Shown here piece by piece: positions 20,087 through 29,356 of a stretch of 64,000 bases of DNA; position 1 is the first letter of the stretch; each line of letters opens with the position of its first letter. This DNA comes from Rhodospirillaceae bacterium (GTDB taxonomy: Bacteria; Pseudomonadota; Alphaproteobacteria; MPNO01; UBA2964): assembly GCA_002720855.1 (NCBI GenBank), contig PBIN01000007.1, forward strand, positions 117,053 to 181,052, in the 5' to 3' direction. The notes under the pieces were generated by a model. The model made no database searches. It worked only from the letters and a program-made list of their open reading frames with translations, and was not told the origin of the DNA. Made by a program: the position numbers and the translations under genes.

Positions 20087-20110
20087 GGGAGGCCGGTTTC
20101 CGGGCCTCCC
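20087..20110 (-). terminator. Hairpin between coxM and coxD
   Basis: GGGAGGCC pairs with GGCCTCCC around a short loop, and on the minus strand AGTTTTATC follows. The GC-rich stem with a short T run fits a weak intrinsic terminator or attenuator that would lower expression of the maturation genes relative to the structural ones. Confidence 0.55.
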
Positions 20111-20167
20111 TGAAAGTATCGATACGAAATCGAGCAGAAACGCCTCTCCTTCGCATATAAGATTTCT

Positions 20168-20965
20168 CTACGCAATCGCCTCAGCAACTGCACGTTTCGC
20201 CATCACCGTCACGAGATGTGCTCGATATTCAGAACTGGCGTGGATGTCGCTATTTAAATCACCATCTGGAATTTTGATATCTGCAACGGCATCGGGTGTA
20301 AAGCTTGACGCAAGAGCGTCTTCCATTTCAGGGACGCGGAAAGCGCAAGCGCCTGCACCAGTAACGCCGACACGAACGTCCGACCCTTTCTGCGAAACCA
20401 TGACACCAACGATACAATATCTGGAGGCGGGATTCGGGAATTTCATATAACCCGCACGGTCCGGAACAGGATATGTAATCTTCGTAATGATCTCGCCTTC
20501 TTCGAGCGCTGTTTCAAACAGATCAAGGAAAAAGTCATCAGGCGCAATTTCTCGTTTATTGGTTTGAATAGTCGCACCCAACCCAACGACGGAGCTCGGA
20601 TAATCGGCCGCCGGGTCATTGTTTGCGATGGAGCCACCGATGGTACCGCGGTTGCGCACCATTGGATCGCCAATGCCGCCAGCGAGTTTGGCAAGGGCAG
20701 GGATAGCACCTCTTACGTCCTCACTTGCTGCCACGACAGCATGGCGTGTCATTGCTTTAATGCTGACAGTACCGCCTGAAACTTCAATGCCCGCCATGTC
20801 AGGGACCTGGGCAAGGTCAATGACATCAGATGGGCGTGCCAAACGTTGTTTAAGCGTTGGCAGTAGCGTCATGCCACCTGACATATACTTGCCATCTTCA
20901 GCTGCGCCGAACTGATCTACAGCGTCGTCTACCGAGGATGCTTTGCTGTACGTAAATTCATACAT
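20168..20965 (-). CDS. coxM: Mo-hydroxylase FAD subunit (CoxM-like)
   Basis: A 265-residue medium subunit of the xanthine oxidase family. FAD-binding motifs are present: SGGMTLLPTLKQR near 29-41 and GTIGGSIANNDPAADYP near 109-125. It carries electrons from the FeS clusters to the acceptor. A GGAGAC site stands before the ATG. It is 60 bp downstream of the coxS-like gene, and no large subunit gene lies between or beside them. The name follows the cox accessory genes; the true substrate depends on the missing large subunit. Confidence 0.9.
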   Translation of the reverse strand: MYEFTYSKASSVDDAVDQFGAAEDGKYMSGGMTLLPTLKQRLARPSDVIDLAQVPDMAGIEVSGGTVSIKAMTRHAVVAASEDVRGAIPALAKLAGGIGDPMVRNRGTIGGSIANNDPAADYPSSVVGLGATIQTNKREIAPDDFFLDLFETALEEGEIITKITYPVPDRAGYMKFPNPASRYCIVGVMVSQKGSDVRVGVTGAGACAFRVPEMEDALASSFTPDAVADIKIPDGDLNSDIHASSEYRAHLVTVMAKRAVAEAIA

Positions 20966-21025
20966 CTTCTACTGTCTCCAATTACGCCTCTGTGTACTCT
21001 AATTTTCTATTTTTAAATTTATAAC

Positions 21026-21508
21026 CTATTGGGCTTCGTTCATTACTTCTGACGCAGCCAAAATCGCTTTGACAATATTATGGTAACCGGTGCAGCGGCA
21101 GATATTACCTTCAAGCTCGTGGCGTACGGTCTTCTCGTCTAATTTCTCGCCTTTATGGCGATCGACGATACCAATCGCACTCATAACCATACCAGGCGTA
21201 CAGAAACCACACTGAAGCGCATGATTTTCCCGGAATGCGGCTTGCATTGGGTGCAATTCCCCATCCTGTGCAAGGCCTTCAATTGTCGTAACTTCGCAAC
21301 CGTCAGCTTGAACAGCCAGCATCGTGCAAGATTTCATGGGAATGCCGTTAATGTGAACTGTACAACAGCCGCATTGTGTTGTGTCGCAACCGACATGCGT
21401 CCCCGTGAGGCCTAAATGTTCACGGATATATTGCACCAGCAAAGTGCGATCCTCTGACTCGCCTTCGACGGATTTTCCGTTAATCGTGAATGAGAACTTA
21501 ACCGACAT
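21026..21508 (-). CDS. coxS: Mo-hydroxylase [2Fe-2S] subunit (CoxS-like)
   Basis: A 160-residue small subunit with all eight cluster ligands: Cys41, 46, 49 and 61 of the plant-ferredoxin-type cluster, and Cys100, 103, 137 and 139 of the C-terminal cluster (CGFCTPG and CRCTGY). It relays electrons from the Mo site to FAD. The next gene is the FAD subunit; a 182-bp leader separates it from coxG upstream. Confidence 0.93.
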   Translation of the reverse strand: MSVKFSFTINGKSVEGESEDRTLLVQYIREHLGLTGTHVGCDTTQCGCCTVHINGIPMKSCTMLAVQADGCEVTTIEGLAQDGELHPMQAAFRENHALQCGFCTPGMVMSAIGIVDRHKGEKLDEKTVRHELEGNICRCTGYHNIVKAILAASEVMNEAQ

Positions 21509-21690
21509 CAGATACTTCCTTGTGCGGGGTGTAAGGTACCCCGAAAAAAACCCAAAACTACCGTGAAAAGCACCGATTTTTCTGATGGAACGGTGCCTCT
21601 CTGGCCTCCCAAGGGTGAAAGTATGACGCAGAACGCCTTTCGGTCAACCCGCGTTACACGATAGATTCTGATCCCAGCGAATTAATACGG
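21509..21690 (-). promoter_or_regulatory. Leader between coxG and coxS with two hairpins
   Basis: On the minus strand a GCACCG/CGGTGC stem with a 15-base loop (21570-21596) is followed by TTTTC, and a second CGGGGT/ACCCCG stem sits just before the coxS ribosome site, after a run of seven T. They may form an attenuator or simply stabilise the message. No coding remnant is seen here, in particular none of a large subunit. Confidence 0.35.
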
Positions 21691-22296
21691 TTAGTTAAGA
21701 ACGACTAGAACAACAATAACGACCGCGATCAAACCGGCTACCCAGACAATGGGGCTAATACCCCCGGAATTCTGCGCTTCGTCGGTGGCTGCGGCTTCTG
21801 TAGCCTCTGTCGTTTCAGACACTTCCTCTGAAGGCGCTTCTTCGCCGCCCTCGGGAGTTTCGCCAACAATTTCCGCAAATTTACCGAAAAATTGGCCCGC
21901 CATCTTCTTTGCCGTTGAATCGATAAGACGTGATCCGATTTGAGCTAGTTTTCCGCCAACTTGTGCGGTGGCGGAGTACGTGAGAATCGTTTCGTTTCCG
22001 TCGGCTTCCAAATTAACTTCCGCACCACCTTTAGCGAAGCCTGCAACACCGCCTTGGCCTTCTCCGGTGATCTTGTATCCCGCAGGCGGGTTAATGTCCG
22101 AAAGTGTTACTTTTCCGGTAAATTTAGCGGAAACCGGCCCAACTTTCGTGGCGACTTTTGCGGAGAGCTCTGTTTCGGAATCTTTATTTAATTCCTCACA
22201 TCCAGGAATACAGGTTTTAAGGACTTCTGGATCGTTTAGGGCATCCCAAACCTTTTCTCGAGGGGCGGGGATCCTGTATTCGCCAGTCATATCCAT
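21691..22296 (-). CDS. coxG: CoxG-like SRPBCC-domain protein with C-terminal anchor
   Basis: A 201-residue protein: SRPBCC domain of the CO dehydrogenase subunit G type (ip-A-P-REKVWDALNDPEVLKTCIPGCE at 8-34), an acidic, Ala/Glu/Thr-rich linker at about 145-172, and a C-terminal membrane segment at about 180-200. CoxG recruits the Mo enzyme to the membrane for electron transfer to quinones. Start ATG at 22296 with GGAGAG upstream. First gene of the minus-strand Mo-hydroxylase series. Confidence 0.9.
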   Translation of the reverse strand: MDMTGEYRIPAPREKVWDALNDPEVLKTCIPGCEELNKDSETELSAKVATKVGPVSAKFTGKVTLSDINPPAGYKITGEGQGGVAGFAKGGAEVNLEADGNETILTYSATAQVGGKLAQIGSRLIDSTAKKMAGQFFGKFAEIVGETPEGGEEAPSEEVSETTEATEAAATDEAQNSGGISPIVWVAGLIAVVIVVLVVLN

Positions 22297-22458
22297 TAAT
22301 TACTCTCCGTCGTTGAAAGTTCGATAATTCACTGTTGCCAATGGTTGGGCGAAAACTAGTGCTTTGTATCGCTATGGACAACCCTAAGCGGGCTGAATTT
22401 ATGCGTTAACCGGCTGTTGAGAAAAATCGGGGATAAACTTGCATGCAGGGAGATCGTT

Positions 22459-22992
22459 ATGCAGCCAGCAGTAAATAGTAGTTTCGACGTCGCGATTTGG
22501 TTTTTAGACCGTGCGCGCTCTGAAAATTCCTATTTACAGCCAAGAAAACTGCAGTTTCTTTTGTTTTTTGCTCAGGGGCACTATGCGGGGGCCTATCAAG
22601 GCCGTCGTTTGATGCCTTCGGTTTTTGTCGTGGATGAAGCCGGCCCCCTTGACCCCAACCTGTATCGTGCATTCGAACAAGGCCGCCCGAACGTATCGGA
22701 AGTGTCAATGGATGAAGAAATTCTTGTGTTTCTCGATGCGATTTGGCGGCGCTATCGGGACGACGAGCCGATGAAACTTGATCGACTGATCAGTCGGTAT
22801 GGAAAGAATGATGTGGCCATTGAAAACCGCGACGGATCGGAAGTCGGCATTTCTTCGATGATGCACATGTTCGCCCGCGATGACGACAAGAAGAACAAAC
22901 AGCCCAAAATGTTGCGAACCTATACTGGCAAGGCCGTTAAAGCGATTCCCTGGCGCCCGCCAAAATCAATCACCACGACAAGTAATGAGTAA
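22459..22992 (+). CDS. SocA/Panacea (DUF4065)-type protein
   Basis: A 177-residue protein whose first 90 residues fit the SocA-like Panacea domain: LQPRKLQFLLFFAQGHYAG and, further on, EAGPLDPNLYRAFEQGRP in place of the usual aW.yGPV..lY. Domain members include proteolysis-adaptor antitoxins (SocA) and phage-associated proteins. The C-terminal tail is basic. The ATG at 22459 has GGAGA upstream. No toxin-like partner is adjacent; the next gene is an aminotransferase. Role unknown. Confidence 0.68.
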   Translation: MQPAVNSSFDVAIWFLDRARSENSYLQPRKLQFLLFFAQGHYAGAYQGRRLMPSVFVVDEAGPLDPNLYRAFEQGRPNVSEVSMDEEILVFLDAIWRRYRDDEPMKLDRLISRYGKNDVAIENRDGSEVGISSMMHMFARDDDKKNKQPKMLRTYTGKAVKAIPWRPPKSITTTSNE

Positions 22993-23095
22993 CACTGTTC
23001 GAGAGATTTGATATCGGATTGGATCGATTACGAGATGTCGGTCATACTGTCGTCGAAAAAGCGTACTCGGCGCTTGGCAAACGAACAGGTGGCAG

Positions 23096-24049
23096 ATGAA
23101 AGAACGCGTTGTTTATTTAAGCGGTGAATTTGTTCCGGAGAGCGAGGCGAAGATCTCGATTTATGATCGTGGGTTTACGTCGGGAGATGGCATTTACGAG
23201 GCTACTCGGACGTTTGGCCATAAGTTGTTTCGGTTGGACGATCATCTAGACCGTTTATTCAACTCGTTAGACTACGTCCGGATCGACTGCGGCCTGTCGC
23301 GGGAGGAAATGACCAAAATCTGCACGGAGGTTGTGGAAAAGAATCTACCACTGCTTGGCGAAGATGATGATTATACACTCTGGCATGTAATCAGCCGCGG
23401 CGTTCGGTTGCCTGGTACGATGACCATGGCGGGCCCAACAGTGGCCATATTCGCACAGCCTGTTGATTTTACCCGTTATGCCCGAACCTATATCGACGGG
23501 GTGACCCTTGTTACACCGGCTACCCGGCGAACACCGCCGCAATCCCTTAGTCCGAAGGCGAAAATTACCAATAAAATGAATCACAATATGGCGGTTTTTG
23601 AGGCCCAACAGGTTGATCCTGATGCCATCCCTTTGATGCTTGATTTGGACGGCAATATCACTGAAACCGACACAGCAAATGCGTTCTTTGTTTCGAAGGG
23701 AAGGTTGTGTACGTCAAAATCGCGGACAGTCCTTGGCGGTATCACGCGCTTGGTGCTGTTTGAATTGGCGGCTGAATTGGGTATCGAGGTAGTGGAAGAT
23801 GATTTTACACCCTTTGATATGTATGCAGCAGAAGAAGCCTTTATTAGCGGTACCAGTGGTTCAATTGTTCCGGTAAGTAATCTGAATGGATCTCAAATAG
23901 GGGATGCATTGCCCGGAGAAACTACTCTTAAGCTAATGCGAGCCTTCAACGAACTGTTGGGTATGGATTGTATTGCCCAGGCTATTCGTCACCTCGGTGA
24001 CAATGAGGCGAAGGAACTTTTGTCGACCTGGGAAGAGCGCTTGGGTTAG
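23096..24049 (+). CDS. Class IV aminotransferase (branched-chain/D-amino-acid type)
   Basis: A 317-residue fold-type IV PLP enzyme: YDRGFTSGDGIYEATRTF near 23-40, the PLP-Lys region SPKAKITNKMNH near 153-164, and ITETDTANAFFV near 186-197 holding the conserved Glu. Family members transaminate branched-chain or D-amino acids or lyse aminodeoxychorismate. The lack of the ilvE-specific pattern prevents a finer name. It converges with the antiporter operon, the two coding regions overlapping by four bases. Confidence 0.87.
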   Translation: MKERVVYLSGEFVPESEAKISIYDRGFTSGDGIYEATRTFGHKLFRLDDHLDRLFNSLDYVRIDCGLSREEMTKICTEVVEKNLPLLGEDDDYTLWHVISRGVRLPGTMTMAGPTVAIFAQPVDFTRYARTYIDGVTLVTPATRRTPPQSLSPKAKITNKMNHNMAVFEAQQVDPDAIPLMLDLDGNITETDTANAFFVSKGRLCTSKSRTVLGGITRLVLFELAAELGIEVVEDDFTPFDMYAAEEAFISGTSGSIVPVSNLNGSQIGDALPGETTLKLMRAFNELLGMDCIAQAIRHLGDNEAKELLSTWEERLG

Positions 24050-25734
24050 ATGAAGTAGAAAAGCATATAGAGCGATAGCAATACCGCGACCCACAGGACT
24101 GTTGACCCCGTTGGCCATGTCCGCGCCAGTAAACCTTCTGGTCCATGATGACGGAATACGCCGGCGATAAATTTTTCGACACGGTTCAGGAACGCGCTGC
24201 GAATTTGGCGATCGGCAGGCACAAACACATTACCCAGGCTCCTGATAACGTTTGGGATCAAGCGACGATAGGTCCAATCGAAATCGAGATTAATCGCCTT
24301 GAGCTGCGGTGGATAATACCCTTTCTTTACGAGGTAGGTGAAGACGAGGGCTGAGAACAACAGCAGCTGAAGATGCGTAATGACGTGCGAAGTAGTATAG
24401 GCCTGGAAATCTTCCGGGAACGGTAGAGCAGCGAGCAAGGGTGCCGGATAAATACCGATAGCGATGCACAGGAAGGCAGTGATACCCATGGCAATTAGCA
24501 TATTGAGCGGTGCTTCTTGCGGACGCTGGCCGGAATCCTGATTGAAAAAGGCGAAATAAGGGACCTTGATGCCGGAATAAAGCAACACACCGGCTGCCGC
24601 GAAAAGCAACACGATCCAGGCAACCCAGTGACCTTGTTCAGCTACTGCAGCGATGATGATCGACTTCGATATAAAGCCCGAAAACAGAGGAAAGGCAGAA
24701 ATTGAGGCTGCGCCCACCATACAAAAACCTGTTGTATAGGGCATTGATTTGTATAGCCCGCCGAGTTCCGAAGCCTTAGCCGTCCCCGTTCGATACAAAA
24801 CCGCCCCCATCGACATGAAGAGCAGCGCCTTATAGAGAACATGAGATACTGCATGAGCAGCAGCGCCATTGAGCGCCATTTCAGTCCCGACACCAACGGC
24901 GACAACCATATAACCGAGCTGATTGTTAAGGCTGTATGCCAGGACGCGTCGCAGATCGTTCTCGATCAATGCGTAGAAAATCGGGAACGCGGCCATCGTT
25001 GCACCGATCCAGATGAGCATCTCGGTGCCTGGGAAACCACGTGCGAGAGCATAAATTGCGAGCTTTGTCGTAAAGGCTGAGAGAAATACTGTGCCGGTAA
25101 CGGTGGCTTCGGGATAGGAGTCTTGAAGCCAGTTATGCAGAAGCGGAAATGCCGCCTTGATCCCAAACGCGATAAAGATCAGGACGGGCCCCGGTCCACT
25201 TAATTCCATCTTGGCGAAGTCCAAGGAACCTGACGCCTTGAATTGCAGGATTGCGCCGGCGAGTAGAAGCACCCCGGACCCGACCTGGATGATCAGGTAA
25301 CGCATGCCAGTTTTGTACGCATGTTCGGATTTGTTCGCCCAAATGAGGAAGACAGAGGCAATCGCGGTGCCTTCCCAGTAAACAAACAGGGTAATCAAAT
25401 CGCCTGCAAATGCGCCGCCAATAGCAGATCCTGCATAAATGAGTCCGGCCATTTGTTGGACGGAATCTTTCATGTGGAAAGCGAAAATGATGCTGATTGC
25501 GGCGGCTATATGAAAAATATAGCCAAAGATCAGGCTCAACCCGTCGACGCGAACCGGAGCGAGGGTGTAGCCAAATAGATCAAAGCCAAAATGAATGCCT
25601 TCGGGAAGAACGAGCAATCCCCAAAAACCAATAACCGGCAATGCGAGCATATAGGCGTTGCGAACGACATGTGGCAGCAGCGGAACTAAAATTGCTCCGA
25701 CAATGAGAAGAAGGCCAGGCGGGAACTCAATCAT
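24046..25734 (-). CDS. Mrp-type antiporter D-like subunit (third copy)
   Basis: About 562 residues with 14 or more hydrophobic segments, belonging to the NuoL/M/N-MrpA/D proton-pumping family. The conserved Glu is seen in FVYWEGTA near 128-132 and a Lys-rich ALIENDLRRVLAYSLNNQLGY motif follows near 264. It probably translocates H+ or Na+. Last gene of the operon; its ATG at 25734 overlaps the end of the small gene before it by eight bases (ATGATTGA). An upstream in-frame start at 25761 is less likely. Confidence 0.87.
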   Translation of the reverse strand: MIEFPPGLLLIVGAILVPLLPHVVRNAYMLALPVIGFWGLLVLPEGIHFGFDLFGYTLAPVRVDGLSLIFGYIFHIAAAISIIFAFHMKDSVQQMAGLIYAGSAIGGAFAGDLITLFVYWEGTAIASVFLIWANKSEHAYKTGMRYLIIQVGSGVLLLAGAILQFKASGSLDFAKMELSGPGPVLIFIAFGIKAAFPLLHNWLQDSYPEATVTGTVFLSAFTTKLAIYALARGFPGTEMLIWIGATMAAFPIFYALIENDLRRVLAYSLNNQLGYMVVAVGVGTEMALNGAAAHAVSHVLYKALLFMSMGAVLYRTGTAKASELGGLYKSMPYTTGFCMVGAASISAFPLFSGFISKSIIIAAVAEQGHWVAWIVLLFAAAGVLLYSGIKVPYFAFFNQDSGQRPQEAPLNMLIAMGITAFLCIAIGIYPAPLLAALPFPEDFQAYTTSHVITHLQLLLFSALVFTYLVKKGYYPPQLKAINLDFDWTYRRLIPNVIRSLGNVFVPADRQIRSAFLNRVEKFIAGVFRHHGPEGLLARTWPTGSTVLWVAVLLSLYMLFYFI

Positions 25735-26002
25735 CGTCGGCCTCTTGGTAATAATCTTCATCGCGCATAAATAATGTGCGCAGCAATTTTGCCCCTAGAA
25801 ACAGAACAGCGCAGGCAACAAGCCCGAAGATCGGATAAATGCCGATCCAGTTCTCAACGTCATAATGAACATGTTTGTGATAGAAAAAGTCTGCAACAAA
25901 GCTTAGACCGCAGGCGACATAAAGCGCCAAGACGAGTTTTTTGACGTTATTCCGGTCGTCCAACCAGTAGGACTTTTCATCGGGCTTTTTTTGATCCGCC
26001 AT
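25727..26002 (-). CDS. Small membrane protein of the Mrp-like operon
   Basis: A 91-residue protein with two hydrophobic segments (about 22-40 and 52-72) and charged ends, the C terminus being strongly acidic (DEDYYQEADDD). AGAGG precedes the ATG. I do not recognise a family name. Its place between two D-type subunits with overlapping genes suggests it is a structural or assembly part of the antiporter complex. Confidence 0.78.
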   Translation of the reverse strand: MADQKKPDEKSYWLDDRNNVKKLVLALYVACGLSFVADFFYHKHVHYDVENWIGIYPIFGLVACAVLFLGAKLLRTLFMRDEDYYQEADDD

Positions 26003-26015
26003 TTAAACCTCTTCT

Positions 26016-27530
26016 TCAGCCCTGAATACCGGCCACCGGTGCCAGCATTTTGTATATGCGGTCGGCGTAAAAGAATAACAGGATGCAGCCAGCGCTCGTT
26101 ATGGTCATTGCGAATAGGCAGAACGGCGGAGCCTCCTTAATTTTGCCAAATCGTACCCCGTTCCAGAAATCAACTTCCTCATGGTGGTCATCGTGGTGGT
26201 CGTCTTTTCGTTCCGGCAAAAAGAAACCACGGGCCACTAACGGCATCAAATAAGCAATATTGAGAAGCGAGCTGGCCATAAAAACAATCATGAAGAAGAT
26301 GAGGTTCGCTTCTGCCGCAGAAAGCATCAAATACCATTTGCTCCAGGATCCGCCGAGTGGTGGCAGACCGATAACGCTGAGAGAACCGATCAAAAAGGCA
26401 ATGAATGTAAACGGCATGACCCGCCCGAGCCCATCCATCTCCGAAATTTCGGTTTTGTGACTTGCGACGAGAATTGCACCGGCACAGAAGAAAAGCGTTA
26501 TCTTTCCAAACGCATGCATAGCGATATGCATGCCGCCACCGATAATTCCAATACTGTTGGCGAGGGCCGCTCCGAGGACGATATAGGATAGCTGGCTAAC
26601 GGTGGAGTAGGCGAGCCGAGCCTTCAGGTTGTCTTTGGTCAATGCGACACAGGACGCAACGATTACAGTGAAAGCGGCGATGTACATCAGCCAATCGTCC
26701 TGGCCGATCCCCGCCAAAGTATCGATCCCAAAAATGTAAACGATGACTTTTAAAACGGTGAAGACGCCTGCTTTGACCACCGCAACGGCATGAAGTAAGG
26801 CACTTACCGGTGTCGGTGCCACCATCGCTGCTGGCAGCCATCGGTGAATTGGCATTAATGCAGCCTTACCAATGCCATACATGTAAAGGAACAGGAGAAG
26901 CCCCAGAATTGGTCCTTCCGCTTTACCTTTCAGAATTCCGCCTGGCGTGAAGTCCAGTGTACCCGTAAGGAACCATGTCCAGATAATTGCCATCAGCAGG
27001 AATGCAATCGACGTACCGATCAATATGCCAAGATAGGTCCGTCCGGCCTTTACGGCATCTTTGGTTTCGGAATGGATTACCAATGGGTATGTCGAGATCG
27101 TCAGGATCTCATAAAAGATAAATAGTGTGAGCATGTTTGCGGAGAAACAAATCCCCATCGCACTCGAAATTGCGATTGCGAAACAAGCGTAGAAACGCGT
27201 TTGATTTTCCTCATGATGTGATCGCATGTAGCCTATTGAATAAAAGGTCGTAACGACCCAAAGGCCTGACGCAACCATGGCGAAAAGCATGCCGAGCGGT
27301 TCGACTTCAAAGGCAATTGCCAATCCCGGAACGATTTCTGCGAGGACAAAACCAGGACGACCACCGGAAGTAACCTCCGGTACGAGACCAAACACAATCA
27401 ACGCGAGGCAGGCGGAAGTCGCTAACGTAATTGCATCGCGAAGATTCGGATAACGATCATTCAGCAGAATCAGGACCATACCAAAAATTGGTAATCCGAT
27501 GGCGAATGCGACAGCTGTTCCTCCGGTCAT
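26016..27530 (-). CDS. Mrp-type antiporter D-like subunit (second copy)
   Basis: A 504-residue polytopic member of the NuoM/MrpD family: LFIFYEILTISTYPLV near 132-147 with the conserved Glu, LPAAMVAPTPVSALLHAVAVVKAG near 230-253 with the conserved His/Lys region, and ALTKDNLKARLAYSTVSQLSY near 300. A His/Asp-rich loop (KDDHHDDHHEE) lies near 445-455. Starts in an ATGA overlap with the upstream D subunit. Probably a cation- or proton-translocating subunit. Confidence 0.9.
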   Translation of the reverse strand: MTGGTAVAFAIGLPIFGMVLILLNDRYPNLRDAITLATSACLALIVFGLVPEVTSGGRPGFVLAEIVPGLAIAFEVEPLGMLFAMVASGLWVVTTFYSIGYMRSHHEENQTRFYACFAIAISSAMGICFSANMLTLFIFYEILTISTYPLVIHSETKDAVKAGRTYLGILIGTSIAFLLMAIIWTWFLTGTLDFTPGGILKGKAEGPILGLLLFLYMYGIGKAALMPIHRWLPAAMVAPTPVSALLHAVAVVKAGVFTVLKVIVYIFGIDTLAGIGQDDWLMYIAAFTVIVASCVALTKDNLKARLAYSTVSQLSYIVLGAALANSIGIIGGGMHIAMHAFGKITLFFCAGAILVASHKTEISEMDGLGRVMPFTFIAFLIGSLSVIGLPPLGGSWSKWYLMLSAAEANLIFFMIVFMASSLLNIAYLMPLVARGFFLPERKDDHHDDHHEEVDFWNGVRFGKIKEAPPFCLFAMTITSAGCILLFFYADRIYKMLAPVAGIQG

Positions 27531-29005
27531 CCGCCTGCCCCCAGGAGTTGCATGGCGGCCTGTTTAGCAACGCCCACGGTTAAATCCGTATTGATACCGA
27601 AGAACACGCTGGCTCCGATCAATATCCAGGTTGGGATAAGCATCGATGGTGGTGCATCTTCAATATCGCCAGCGTTTTCAGGAGCGGGTTTCAAATAGGC
27701 GACTTCGACAACCCGCCAAATATAAACGACGGCTAGAAGTGAGCTCAGCAGGATCAAGAGAGCAGCAAACCACCAGCCACGGTCCAAGGCACCGACGACG
27801 AGATACCATTTGCTGACAAAGCCAACTGTCAATGGAACGCCAATGAGGCTCAGCCCGCCGACGACAAAAGCGGCCATCGTCCAGGGCATACGTTTTCCAA
27901 GCCCGGCCATGTCGTCGAGCCTTACCGAGGCAATTTGATAAAAGACGCACCCGAGCGCGAGGAACATGCCGCCTTTCATCAGGGCGTGATTGAAAAGATG
28001 AATGATGCCGGCAGCAATACCGTTAACGTTGGCAAAACTGATACCAAGGACCATGTACCCGATTTGGGCCACGGATGAATACGCCAGCATCCTTTTGATA
28101 TCCGGTTGAAAAATTGCAACGGCCGACGCGGCGAACATGGCGATGACAGACAGCACGAGTAAAATTGTATCGAGTGGCATCACACCAAACGAAAGTTTTA
28201 CGTTAAATATACTGAAGAGGAAGCGGAGCAGGACGTAGACAGCAACTTTTGTTGCCGTCGCTGCCAGAAAGGCACTGACGACTGAGGGCGCATAGGTATA
28301 TGCGTTGGGGAGCCATAAATGTAGTGGGAAGAGTGCCAGCTTTAGCGAAATTCCGACGACCAGGAACCCAAATGCAGCGCCGACGGTTCTGCTCAATGGC
28401 TGATCTGCGAGCCGTTTCGCCAAGTCTTCCATATTGAGCGTGCCGGTTTCGGCGTAAAGGAGCCCAATGCCGATAACGATAAAGGTAGCGCCGATCGTTC
28501 CGAGAACCAGGTACTGATAGGAGGCTGTAAGGGCGCGCCTGTCTTTGCCCATAGCAATCAGCACATAGGAGGACAAAGAAGAAATTTCGAGGAAGACGAA
28601 CAGATTAAATGCGTCGCCTGTTATCGTTACGCCAAGCAAGCCGCACAGACACAGCATATAGGAGGTATAGAACAGGTAGACGCGGTTAACGCCGAATTCC
28701 GCGCGTACGCTTTCACGTGCATAGGGCGTTACGACGGCACCGATTGCAGAAACAATCAAAAGGACAAAAGCGTTTACGGTGTCGACACGATATTCGATTC
28801 CAAGAGGTGGAGCCCAGTTGCCCATGTGATAGCTAATAGGGTCGCCGACGATTACCTGTTGAAGCAGTAGCCACGAAATGACGAGGCAAGCCCAGGATCC
28901 GAAGAGTGCGACGATCCACGCCCAGTCGCGATACCGCACGAGCATACAAATTGGTGCGCAGAGCAGCGGAATCACGACCTGTAATGCAGCGAGATGTTCA
29001 ATCAC
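27527..29005 (-). CDS. mrpD: Mrp-type antiporter subunit D
   Basis: A 492-residue NuoN/MrpD-family protein: LFVFLEISSLSSYVLIA near 137-153 with the conserved Glu, LPNAYTYAPSVVSAFLAATATKV near 233-255, and FQPDIKRMLAYSSVAQIGYM near 304-323. It is closest in layout to true MrpD, directly after mrpC. The GTG start at 29005 gives a GTGA overlap with mrpC, and the end overlaps the next gene by ATGA. Confidence 0.9.
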   Translation of the reverse strand: MIEHLAALQVVIPLLCAPICMLVRYRDWAWIVALFGSWACLVISWLLLQQVIVGDPISYHMGNWAPPLGIEYRVDTVNAFVLLIVSAIGAVVTPYARESVRAEFGVNRVYLFYTSYMLCLCGLLGVTITGDAFNLFVFLEISSLSSYVLIAMGKDRRALTASYQYLVLGTIGATFIVIGIGLLYAETGTLNMEDLAKRLADQPLSRTVGAAFGFLVVGISLKLALFPLHLWLPNAYTYAPSVVSAFLAATATKVAVYVLLRFLFSIFNVKLSFGVMPLDTILLVLSVIAMFAASAVAIFQPDIKRMLAYSSVAQIGYMVLGISFANVNGIAAGIIHLFNHALMKGGMFLALGCVFYQIASVRLDDMAGLGKRMPWTMAAFVVGGLSLIGVPLTVGFVSKWYLVVGALDRGWWFAALLILLSSLLAVVYIWRVVEVAYLKPAPENAGDIEDAPPSMLIPTWILIGASVFFGINTDLTVGVAKQAAMQLLGAGG

Positions 29006-29355
29006 GTGTCATCATCCTGATCGTGAATTTCGTCTTCTTCTATTGTTCCGTATGCTTCGTTAATTCTAACCACTAACGCGAGACCCAGTGCGGTCGTGGC
29101 TACGCCAACGACGATCGCTGTGAGGATCAGGACATGGGGTAGGGGATTGGAATAGGTGGTTACGCCATCAGCAATTATTGGTGCGGTGCCGCCCTGCACT
29201 TTACCAAACGTAATGTACATCACGAAAACCGATGCCTGAAAAATGTTAAGTCCGACAATTTTTTTAACGAGATTGTCGTGCGCGATCACGATATAGAATC
29301 CAGCCATCATCAGGAAAACGACGATCCAGTAATTATAAAGACCAACCGCGGCCAT
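29002..29355 (-). CDS. mrpC: Mrp-type antiporter subunit C (NuoK-like)
   Basis: A 117-residue protein with three hydrophobic segments and the MrpC/NuoK core LVKKIVGLNIFQASVFVMYI near 29-48, DPLPHVLILTAIVVG-type motif (NPLPHVLILTAIVVGVATTALGLAL), and an acidic C terminus. It forms part of the membrane arm of Mrp complexes. One base separates the mrpB stop from its ATG. Confidence 0.92.
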   Translation of the reverse strand: MAAVGLYNYWIVVFLMMAGFYIVIAHDNLVKKIVGLNIFQASVFVMYITFGKVQGGTAPIIADGVTTYSNPLPHVLILTAIVVGVATTALGLALVVRINEAYGTIEEDEIHDQDDDT

Positions 29356-29356
29356 C

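Noticed and set aside
21520..21548. CGGGGT/ACCCCG hairpin followed by a run of A on the plus strand, as a terminator
   Set aside because: On neither strand does a T run follow the stem; kept only as part of the coxS leader.
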